A stretch of 62,474 nucleotides of DNA. Origin: Leisingera sp. ANG-Vp. GTDB lineage: Bacteria > Pseudomonadota > Alphaproteobacteria > Rhodobacterales > Rhodobacteraceae. Of the stretch, positions 54,313 through 61,589 are shown one piece after another; positions within the stretch are counted from its first letter, which is position 1, and the number at the start of each line of letters is the position of its first letter. The notes under the pieces were generated by a model. The model saw only the letters and a list, made by a program, of their open reading frames with translations, was not told the origin of the DNA and ran no database searches. A program made the position numbers and the translations under genes. The DNA lies in contig NZ_JWLD01000026.1 of the NCBI RefSeq assembly GCF_000813725.1, positions 1 to 62,474 on the forward strand, read 5' to 3'.

Positions 54313-54323
54313 ACGGCAGTCTG
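54298..54323 (+). promoter_or_regulatory. hairpin spanning the stop codon before the caspase gene
   Basis: CAGACTGCCG-cctgaa-CGGCAGTCTG, a perfect 10-bp stem whose loop contains the TGA of the preceding gene. There is no U tract. It could attenuate or process the transcript so that the caspase is made at a different level from the three upstream proteins. Confidence 0.6.
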
Positions 54324-54352
54324 ATAAAGCGTCACCTGGAATACTGGCCACC

Positions 54353-55813
54353 GTGAAATACTTCCTGAAAATCCTGAGCAGCCTGGCCGGGCTGCTGCTG
54401 GCAACCATGGCCTGGGCCGAACCCAGGATCGCGCTGGTGATTGGCAACTCGGCCTATGACGGGGTTGCGCCGCTGGACAACCCGGTCAACGACGCCCGGC
54501 TGATGTCGGTCAAGCTGGCGGAACTGGGCTTTGACGTCACCAGGGTCACGGATGGCAGCCAGATCCAGATGAAACGGGCAATTGCCCAATTCGGCCGCAA
54601 GCTGCGCTCGGCAGGCAAGGATGCGACGGGGCTGTTCTACTATGCCGGCCATGGGGTGCAGAGCTTTGGCGCCAACTACTTGCTGCCAACCGATATTGCC
54701 TTGTCTGATGCCGCCGATCTGGATCTGCTCGCGATTGAGGCCAAATCCGTGCTGCACCAGATGGCGTCAGCGCAGAACACCACTAACATCGTGATCCTGG
54801 ATGCCTGCCGGGACAACCCGTTCCAGGGGCTGCCGGGACTGGACGACAATGGCCTGGCCGAGATGAAGGCGCCGGTTGGCACCTTCCTGGCCTATTCCAC
54901 GGAGCCGGGCGGGGTGGCATTGGATGGCGAGACGGGCAACAGCCCGTTCACAGCCAGCCTGGCCAGCCATTTGACCGCGCCGGGCCTGCCGGTCGAGCAG
55001 CTGTTCAAACGCGTGAGGGTTGAGGTGTTGCAGCAGACGAGCGGGTTGCAAATTCCTTGGGACACTTCATCCCTGGTGCGCAATTTCGCCTTCATGCCGC
55101 AGCTTGAGCCAATTGATGCCCAGGCCGAAGCGCTGGCCTGGCAAACCGTTTCCGCCGCGCGCGACGCGGTCCAGCTGATGCTTTTCCTGCGGGCCTACCC
55201 CAAGAGCAGCTTTGAACCCGAAGCCCGCAGCCTGCTGCAGACAGTGATTGCGGAGACGATGCACCCTTCCGCTCCGCCTGCACCGGTCAGTCCGCCGCCC
55301 CCTGCTGGCCAGCCCGGTCAGGCGGCTCAAGCCGATGAACAGGCGATTTTCGATATGGCTGCCCTGGACGATACGGTTGGGGCTTACCAAATGTATCTGG
55401 ACAGCTACCCGCAAGGCAGCTTTGCCGCCAAGGCAGCAGACCGCATTGCTGCCCTGCAGCAAACCCGGGCAGAGGCGCGGCGCCAAGCTATGGCGCAGCA
55501 GGAGGCCGAGGCACCGGTGCCAGTGTCTTTCACGTCCCGGCTTCTCCTGGGGAACCAGCATGTCCGCGGTCAATCCATCGCAGATCTGCTGCAGCAGAGC
55601 CCGCAGTTTCCGCCGGTCCCGGACCTGCCTGATGCGGCATGGAAGGAGAAGACGTGCGCCAGCTGCCACAAGTGGACGCCGGAGACACTGTGCGCGCAGG
55701 CCCGGACCTACATCGGCCGCCCTGCGGCTGTCAGCCTGGTGAAGGAGCATCCGTTTGGCGGAGGCTTGAAAGTCAACCTCAGACAGTGGGCGGTGAATGG
55801 CTGCCGGCAATAG
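54353..55813 (+). CDS. exported caspase-like (C14/metacaspase) protein with C-terminal CxxCH
   Basis: The 486-residue protein starts at GTG 54353 with a signal peptide (MKYFLKILSSLAGLLLATMAWA). A caspase domain follows (about 24-250) with the full dyad: H100 in FYYAGHGVQ and C152 in VILDACRDNPF. Residues 255-300 and 330-370 are two copies of a helical repeat with the signature fLxxYPxxSFxxxA. A Pro-rich linker lies between them. The C-terminal 60 residues contain C435-A-S-C438-H439, a CxxCH of cytochrome c type, plus further Cys at 447 and 484. The protein should act in the periplasm. It ends a four-gene co-directional cassette. The substrate of the protease is unknown; the usual specificity is for Arg/Lys or Asp. 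Confidence 0.92.
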   Translation: MKYFLKILSSLAGLLLATMAWAEPRIALVIGNSAYDGVAPLDNPVNDARLMSVKLAELGFDVTRVTDGSQIQMKRAIAQFGRKLRSAGKDATGLFYYAGHGVQSFGANYLLPTDIALSDAADLDLLAIEAKSVLHQMASAQNTTNIVILDACRDNPFQGLPGLDDNGLAEMKAPVGTFLAYSTEPGGVALDGETGNSPFTASLASHLTAPGLPVEQLFKRVRVEVLQQTSGLQIPWDTSSLVRNFAFMPQLEPIDAQAEALAWQTVSAARDAVQLMLFLRAYPKSSFEPEARSLLQTVIAETMHPSAPPAPVSPPPPAGQPGQAAQADEQAIFDMAALDDTVGAYQMYLDSYPQGSFAAKAADRIAALQQTRAEARRQAMAQQEAEAPVPVSFTSRLLLGNQHVRGQSIADLLQQSPQFPPVPDLPDAAWKEKTCASCHKWTPETLCAQARTYIGRPAAVSLVKEHPFGGGLKVNLRQWAVNGCRQ

Positions 55814-56309
55814 GCTCTGTCTTTGGATCCGGAAAATGCGCAGCCGCTATCAGAGGCCGAATAGGCGTGCTGTCCTCGGAGAGGAAAAATTTGGGCAGCG
55901 GCCGCAGCGGCTGGTCTCTTGCTTTGGGCTTGGAGGTCTTGCCGAAATCAGGCGTTAAGCATCTTCTCGGGACGGAGCTGCCGTTCGCCGCACTTGCAGC
56001 CTGGGTACCCTTACATGTCTGCTATGAGCAGGAACCCGACATTGCTGCCACATGCAGCAGACGGCAGGATCTTGAGCCATTTCTACCAATGCTGCGTTTT
56101 ATACGAAAGTCGGCTTCAGCGGACAGATTGCTTACTAGACGACCCGGTTTCCAACGTTTCTCAGTTCGTGATCTTCCTAGTTCGGGTAGAGTGCCGCGAA
56201 GATCAGATTCCCAGTAGAGCAGCTGAATGCGAATGATAAGGCACGGGCGAGCGACCAACTGGATGAACATCGTTATTTTGCCGGCGTCTCAAGAAAAGTG
56301 TGAGATGCG
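55814..56309. other. 496-bp spacer, no gene seen
   Basis: Between the convergent caspase and lipoprotein genes. The composition is less GC-rich than the surrounding operons. Short dyads occur (for example TGCTG-ccacatg-CAGCA near 56044), but there is no terminator with a T run. An 82-codon minus-strand frame (56022-56270) has no ribosome-binding site and odd composition and was not called. Confidence 0.5.
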
Positions 56310-56840
56310 TTAGCAACGAATCTGTAACCGGTCGAAATGAAACGCCTCCGGGGCCTCACAGCGTGATAGGCGATAAGGCACATTTCCGCTGGCCAATTTG
56401 AACGCATCCCCATTCAGGCGCGCAACAATCGCCTTCTGCGACAGCTCAAGTGGCTGGCACTGAAACGCTCCGCCTCGACGACTTGTTGCCGGGTTGCGGC
56501 TGTTGCTGGGATGGCGAAAACAAATCGATTTGGTCCCATTCACGCTATCCAACCTCCATTCTTCCGGAACGACCTTGCTGTTGCCGGGAAACCAAAGCCA
56601 GGCGCGCCCACCTGGTGCAATGTAGTTCACCTGAAAGCCGTGATACTTATTAAACGACAAGTAAGTGGTATTGGCCCGAGGGTAGTTTGGGAATGAATTC
56701 GGACGACTTGAAACCTCGGCGATGGCGGCCTGCACGCTTGTCCTTGGCACCTCAGGTGGTGCCTCGGACGTCATGCAGGCCGAAAGCAGAAGTGCGGCAC
56801 CCAAAATCGGCACCCGCGCCACCTGGCCGGACTTTAGCAT
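56310..56840 (-). CDS. lipoprotein of unknown function (second of pair)
   Basis: A 176-residue protein starting MLKSGQVARVPILGAALLLSACMTSEAPPEV with lipobox LSAC. The mature part has a Tyr/Asn-rich centre (NSFPNYPRANTTYLSFNKYHGFQVNY), a beta-rich segment, and four cysteines, the last being the final residue (LQIRC). It overlaps the preceding lipoprotein gene by 7 bp, indicating coupled translation. No family recognised. AT-richer than the core genes. Confidence 0.75.
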   Translation of the reverse strand: MLKSGQVARVPILGAALLLSACMTSEAPPEVPRTSVQAAIAEVSSRPNSFPNYPRANTTYLSFNKYHGFQVNYIAPGGRAWLWFPGNSKVVPEEWRLDSVNGTKSICFRHPSNSRNPATSRRGGAFQCQPLELSQKAIVARLNGDAFKLASGNVPYRLSRCEAPEAFHFDRLQIRC

Positions 56841-57214
56841 GACAGTGTCAAGCTCCAACGAAATGGCTTCCCGCGGTGTTTCACGATAGAAAGATCAGCG
56901 TCCGGACCGAAACCGCTAATCACGGCCAAGGCCCCAGCATTGAGCTTCGCGCGACAACCGGTTTGCGCGTGTGTCAGCGCCTCGATGTCGGCCACCGTGT
57001 ATTTGGAAGAATTGCTGGAAGCCTGCACGTAGGCGATCGGCTTTTCAGCGTTTCGTGCAAATTCAAAGGAATTGCCCTTGTATGTCACGGTTTTGCTTTC
57101 ACTCGCCGCCACTTCGATGGCGGGGGCGGCGGGTTGACTGGATGGCGAGCTTGGCGCCCCACCACAAGCCGAAAGAACGGCCAAAGCCGAAACAAAAAAG
57201 ACAATTTTTTTCAT
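56834..57214 (-). CDS. small lipoprotein of unknown function (first of pair)
   Basis: A 126-residue protein MKKIVFFVSALAVLSACGGAPS with lipobox LSAC, then a Ser/Ala/Pro linker and a small alpha/beta domain (YKGNSFEFARNAEKPIAYVQ, YTVADIEALTHAQTGCRAKLN, VISGFGPDADLSIVKHRGKPFRWSLTLSC). A Cys in TGC and the C-terminal Cys could pair. GGTGGAG precedes the ATG. It is followed by an overlapping lipoprotein gene. No family recognised; AT-richer than the neighbouring core genes. Confidence 0.8.
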   Translation of the reverse strand: MKKIVFFVSALAVLSACGGAPSSPSSQPAAPAIEVAASESKTVTYKGNSFEFARNAEKPIAYVQASSNSSKYTVADIEALTHAQTGCRAKLNAGALAVISGFGPDADLSIVKHRGKPFRWSLTLSC

Positions 57215-57672
57215 AAGAATTCTCCACCTTTATGAGTAAGCGCTCTATTTCACTATTGTTTCTGCGCTGCAATCCGGTCGCTAAGAAAATTGTCCTTTGG
57301 TGTTTGGTTTCCACAAGGCGCTCGCTGGATCGAAGCGGACATTGGCTCTTCGGAGGCCAGCGTCGGCTTCGTCTGCGTAGCGGTCTTGCCGGAACCAGGC
57401 GTTGAGTGTTCGCTATGCGCCGTTTGCGCGGTGCTGCAGGTGCGAGGGGTAACTGGCGGTCGAATGCGGCTGTGGGCTCGATCCGGCCGCCCGCTGCGGA
57501 GAGAACAGACGGGCGCGTCAACCTCCGCAAATGTGGCTGCTGGCTGGCCGCTCTCCCAAACCCATTGACCGCGTCTGCTCAAGGGCTGACGTTAAACAGG
57601 GTGGCGGACCAACCGGACAACGCGGCCTGGCCGTGCCGAGCGGAGGTCCGATGATCCGGCAGGAGGTTTCGA
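57215..57672. other. 458-bp spacer, promoter region, no gene seen
   Basis: Divergent spacer between the lipoprotein pair and the acyltransferase gene. AT-rich next to the lipoprotein start, GC-rich afterwards. Several overlapping open frames cross 57250-57640 on both strands, but none has a ribosome-binding site or a recognisable protein. It may contain decayed sequence. Confidence 0.5.
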
Positions 57673-58827
57673 ATGGCGAGAAGGCACGAACTCGACTGGC
57701 TCCGGATTATTCTCTTTGCATTGCTGGTTCCGCACCATGCCGCCGTTGGCTTTGTAGACTGGGGGGTAGGCATCTACCAATTCGTGAACGACCAGCTGGC
57801 GGGCGACGGGCTGACTCTGTTCATCTACTGGAGCCATAGTTGGCGGCTTCCGTCGCTCTTCATGATCGCCGGCGTCGGCACATGGTTTCTCACCTTGAGG
57901 GGCGCAGGGCCAGGCTTCATGAGCCGGAGATTCCTGCGGCTCGGGGCACCTCTCCTTTTCGGCACCTTCTTCATCAATGTCTTCGGCGGCTATGCCATCG
58001 CGGCCATGACGGGAGAGGCAGAGGCTTTTCCTTCCTTCTGGTGGAGCTGGGCGACGGAGCCGGAGCTGCAGCAGGTTCAGCACCTTTGGTTCCTGATCAA
58101 CCTCACGCTCTACACGGTGCTGTGCTGGCCAGTCTTCCTCGTTCGGCGGCGCCTTGGGCCGCGGGTGCCGCGGCCAGCTGCATTGCTGATGATTCTGGTC
58201 CTTCTGTCGGCGGCGGCCGTTGCTGTCCTTAAGCCCAATGCAGCCGCCCTGGCAGGAGACAATTATCAGTTTGTCCTCTACCTCCTGTTCTTCCTGGGCG
58301 GCTATCTGATCGGCGCCGATCATGTCCGTTTTCTGGACTGGGCGTGCCGGCGTGCCTGGTGGCTTCTGGCTTGCGCGGTCCTGCTTTTCGGAAGCAAGGC
58401 CGCGCTGCTCGCAATCGCGCTGCTGAAGGATCCCGCAGCGGGCCAGGCGCTTGCGGCTGGCGGCTGGCTCTCCGCGGGCTTAACCCCGCCGAACACGACT
58501 GCCTTTTCGGTAATTGAGGCGGCAACAGCCTGGTGCTGGTGCGTAGCCGCCCTGGGCTTGGCTGCACGGTATCTCAGCAGATCAGGTCTGCTGCTGCGCG
58601 AGTTAAACCGCGCAGTGTTTCCCTTTTATGTGCTGCACTTTCCGCTGACCTTGGTTGGGCTGGCGGTCGCGGCTCAGTTTCCGGCGCCCTGGTGGTTTGA
58701 ATTCATGCTCCTCGTTGCCGTTGTCTATTTCGGGACCTGGTTTCTTTGGAAGCTAGCAGACCACTGCGGGCCAGTGTCTTTCCTCGTCGGCGGCAGAAGA
58801 CCTGGCCGGGCGCCGCCTCCGGCATGA
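57673..58827 (+). CDS. acyltransferase-3 family membrane protein
   Basis: The 384-residue integral membrane protein has about ten helices. It opens ARRHELDWLRIILFALLVPHHAAVGF, the acyltransferase-3 signature with the conserved His, and has WSHSWRLPSLFMIAGVGTWF and HLWFLINLTLYTVLCWPVF. Family members O-acylate surface glycans or glucans (for example OpgC, OafA). The glycan here is unknown. GGCAGGAGG precedes the ATG. A basic cytoplasmic tail (GGRRPGRAPPPA) ends the protein. Confidence 0.88.
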   Translation: MARRHELDWLRIILFALLVPHHAAVGFVDWGVGIYQFVNDQLAGDGLTLFIYWSHSWRLPSLFMIAGVGTWFLTLRGAGPGFMSRRFLRLGAPLLFGTFFINVFGGYAIAAMTGEAEAFPSFWWSWATEPELQQVQHLWFLINLTLYTVLCWPVFLVRRRLGPRVPRPAALLMILVLLSAAAVAVLKPNAAALAGDNYQFVLYLLFFLGGYLIGADHVRFLDWACRRAWWLLACAVLLFGSKAALLAIALLKDPAAGQALAAGGWLSAGLTPPNTTAFSVIEAATAWCWCVAALGLAARYLSRSGLLLRELNRAVFPFYVLHFPLTLVGLAVAAQFPAPWWFEFMLLVAVVYFGTWFLWKLADHCGPVSFLVGGRRPGRAPPPA

Positions 58828-59017
58828 TGCGGGCTGACGGGACAAGGACCCATAGCGGCAGTGAGTATCTTGGATTGAGGGTATTCGGTCCGGTGCATTG
58901 GAGGCAGCGCATAAAATCAGACAACCGAAAAAAGTATGGTAGCACTTAGAGAACCAGCGCGAGGTCTCCTTGCACGGCTCCGCGCTGTCTCAGGGATAGT
59001 GGGCTGCGGAGCGCGAC

Positions 59018-60901
59018 ATGGAAACATTACAATTTACCAATGAAATGGCAGTTGTTCTTGGACTTCTTGGGTTTACCGTTTTTCTATTTGTCTCAGAAAT
59101 CATTCGAATTGACCTCGCCGCACTGCTTGTTCTCGTGCTTGTGGGAATCCTGAGCTACTTTCCAGGGCTTTCAAACCTGGCTGACGCAACCCGCCTGTTC
59201 GACGGCTTTGCCTCCAACGCAGTCATATCGATCATTGCGGTGATGATTGTCGGGGCCGGGCTGGACCGGACCGGGATCATGAACAAGGTTGCGGCAGCTA
59301 TCCTGAAACATGGCGGAACCACCGAAGCGCGCGTGCTTCCAATCGTGTCGGGAACGGTCGGCTTTATCTCCAGCTTTCTGCAGAATGTCGGTGCCGCGGC
59401 CCTGTTTCTGCCGGTCGTCAACCGGATTTCGGTGCGCTCGGGCATCGCGTCCAACCGTCTGCTGATGCCGATGGGCTTTTGCGCGATCCTTGGCGGCACG
59501 ATGACAATGGTCGGCTCCTCGCCGCTGATCCTGCTGAACGATCTGATCCTGACCGCAAACAAGGGGCTGCCGGAGGAGGCGCAAATCCCGGCTTTCGGAC
59601 TGTTCTCAGTCACGCCCATCGGTGCCGCGCTGGTGGCCACGGGCATCCTGTACTTCCTGCTTCTTGGCCGCTGGGTTCTGCCCGGGTCGCCGCAACAGTC
59701 CGAACCGGTATCCGGCGGCGGCACCGCCGAATATCTCGAACGCGTCTACGAGCTGCATGCCGATGTGTTCGAGGTGGACGTGCCGGCCGACAGCCCGCTG
59801 GTCGGGCAGATCCTGGCCGATATCAACAACGACAACAATCTCTACATCATCTCGACCTTTTATCACGGCAAAGTGTCGATGATCCAGATTCTGACCGCCG
59901 AGATCGCTGCTCCGTGCAGGCTGGCCATCATTGGCAACCAGCACGCCGTGCGGAGTTTTGCAGACCGCTACGGGCTGACGGTCCGTCCCGAACTGGACGT
60001 CTTTGTCGAGGAGTTCGCCCCCACAAACGCCGGTGTTGCCGAGCTGGTCATTCCGCCGGATTCCAAACTGATCGGCAAAAGCCCGCGCCAGCTGCTGCTG
60101 CGCAAGACCTACGGGTTGAGCCTCATGGCGATCCACCGGGGCGAAGAAACCCTGAGCCATGTGAAAACCGAAGAGCATGAGCCAACCCAGATCGGGCTGG
60201 TCCCGTTCAAGGCAGGCGACATGCTGGTTGCGCATACCCGCTGGGACAACCTGATGCGCATCAAACGGGACCGCGATTTTATCGTCGTGACCACTGATTT
60301 CCCGCAAGAGGAGCTCAGGCCGCACAAAGTCGGCTGGGCACTGCTGTTCTTTGCGGTTTCCCTGTCTCTGATCCTGTTCTCGGATGTGCGCCTGTCGCTC
60401 TGTCTGCTGACCGGTGCGGTGGGCATGCTGCTGAGCCGGGTTCTCAGCATTGATGAAGCCTACCGCGCAGTGGGCTGGAACACGGTTTTCCTGCTGGCAA
60501 GCCTGATCCCGCTCGGGCAGGCCGTCCAGAACACCGGAACTGCCGAATGGATTGCGCAGCATATTCTCCTGCTGCTTGACGGCTGGCCGGTCTGGTCGCT
60601 GCAGGTGGGCGTGGCCGTTTTGTCGACAGTGTTCTCATTGGTGATGTCAAACGTCGGCGCAACTGTTCTGCTTGTTCCGTTAGCCGTTTCGATTGCCGTG
60701 GCCGCGGGGGCAAGCCCGGCGCTCTTTGCCCTGACGGTCGCGATTTCGACATCGAATTCCTTCATCATTCCAACCCATCAGGTCAACGCGCTGATCATGG
60801 GCCCGGCCGGCTACAAGGTTACGGATTTTCTGAAGAGCGGCGGCATCATGACGGTTCTTTTCCTCGCTGTTTCCATCGTGATGCTCAATGTGATGTTCTG
60901 A
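59018..60901 (+). CDS. SLC13/DASS-type permease with two TrkA-C (RCK_C) domains
   Basis: The 627-residue transporter has an N-terminal membrane half (about 1-225), two soluble RCK_C domains (about 240-315, VFEVDVPADSPLVGQILADI; about 330-415, ELVIPPDSKLIGKSPRQLLL) and a C-terminal membrane half (about 430-627). SLC13-fold signature motifs are VSGTVGFISSFLQNVGAAALFLPV and the symmetric VVFSLVMSNVGATVLLVPLA-like segment. Members with this insert carry sulfate, other anions or carboxylates with Na+ or H+. The substrate cannot be fixed. The ribosome-binding site is weak. Confidence 0.92.
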   Translation: METLQFTNEMAVVLGLLGFTVFLFVSEIIRIDLAALLVLVLVGILSYFPGLSNLADATRLFDGFASNAVISIIAVMIVGAGLDRTGIMNKVAAAILKHGGTTEARVLPIVSGTVGFISSFLQNVGAAALFLPVVNRISVRSGIASNRLLMPMGFCAILGGTMTMVGSSPLILLNDLILTANKGLPEEAQIPAFGLFSVTPIGAALVATGILYFLLLGRWVLPGSPQQSEPVSGGGTAEYLERVYELHADVFEVDVPADSPLVGQILADINNDNNLYIISTFYHGKVSMIQILTAEIAAPCRLAIIGNQHAVRSFADRYGLTVRPELDVFVEEFAPTNAGVAELVIPPDSKLIGKSPRQLLLRKTYGLSLMAIHRGEETLSHVKTEEHEPTQIGLVPFKAGDMLVAHTRWDNLMRIKRDRDFIVVTTDFPQEELRPHKVGWALLFFAVSLSLILFSDVRLSLCLLTGAVGMLLSRVLSIDEAYRAVGWNTVFLLASLIPLGQAVQNTGTAEWIAQHILLLLDGWPVWSLQVGVAVLSTVFSLVMSNVGATVLLVPLAVSIAVAAGASPALFALTVAISTSNSFIIPTHQVNALIMGPAGYKVTDFLKSGGIMTVLFLAVSIVMLNVMF

Positions 60902-61110
60902 CCTCGCAACAGTCCGGAGCCCCGCAGAGGTGAACCGAGGGCAGGAGGGGGCGGCACCCCGCCGCGCTGAACAGCGGCCGCCTTTCAGCTCCCCGGGAAC
61001 GTTGTCCTGCTAAATTCGCGGCAGCTGCCTTCCGTGTTCCTAAGCAGCAGGCGGCCCGCCATCCGGGTGGCAGGCTGGAATTTTCAGTGGCGGACGAAAG
61101 GGGCTGCGCC

Positions 61111-61365
61111 TCAACTGGGAGGAATGGTTTTATACAGGCGCTTCAGCCATTCCTCCACCGACTGCGGTTTGCTGTTGGACCCGGTGAGAATGGAGTTAAA
61201 CAGGCTTTCCGCGGAATGAACGCCAAGTTCCCGGTAGGCTTCGAACTGTTGCTCGTCAAAGAACGGGTCCAGAGTGGACTGGTTCGGGAATGCCGGGTTC
61301 GCCCGGCGGTAGCCTTCAATCAGGCTTTCCTCGTCACCAGTCATCGATGTCTTGAAATAGAGCAT
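61111..61365 (-). CDS. small hypothetical protein
   Basis: An 84-residue soluble protein: MLYFKTSMTGDEESLIEGYRRANPAFPNQS, then FFDEQQFEAYRELG and a C-terminal helix VEEWLKRLYKTI. Acidic, no cysteine, no signal. AAGG lies five bases before the TTG/ATG pair; the ATG at 61365 is chosen. Codon use looks genuine. No family recognised. Confidence 0.7.
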   Translation of the reverse strand: MLYFKTSMTGDEESLIEGYRRANPAFPNQSTLDPFFDEQQFEAYRELGVHSAESLFNSILTGSNSKPQSVEEWLKRLYKTIPPS

Positions 61366-61589
61366 CAAGGCCTTAGTCCCCGGTTTGCCCTTGTGTTCCG
61401 GTTATGTGCTGGCGAATCTTGGTACAGACGGGGATTTCGACTTCTTCAATGCCCGCGGCCTGATCAATGGCGACAAGCATAGAAGCGGCGGCAGCCGGTA
61501 TCCCGGCCGGACCCAGGGCCAGGGGATCGCAGCCGTGGCCATGCGCTGCCTGAGGTACATCAACCGGGCCTGAGAAGCCCGCCGGCAGC

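Noticed and set aside
46674-57346. The 12-mer GCGGACATTGGC occurs at 46674-46685 and 57335-57346 in the same orientation, flanking the caspase cassette like direct repeats.
   Set aside because: In a 62-kb GC-rich window many 12-mer pairs are expected by chance, and the flanking bases do not match. Not enough to call island boundaries.
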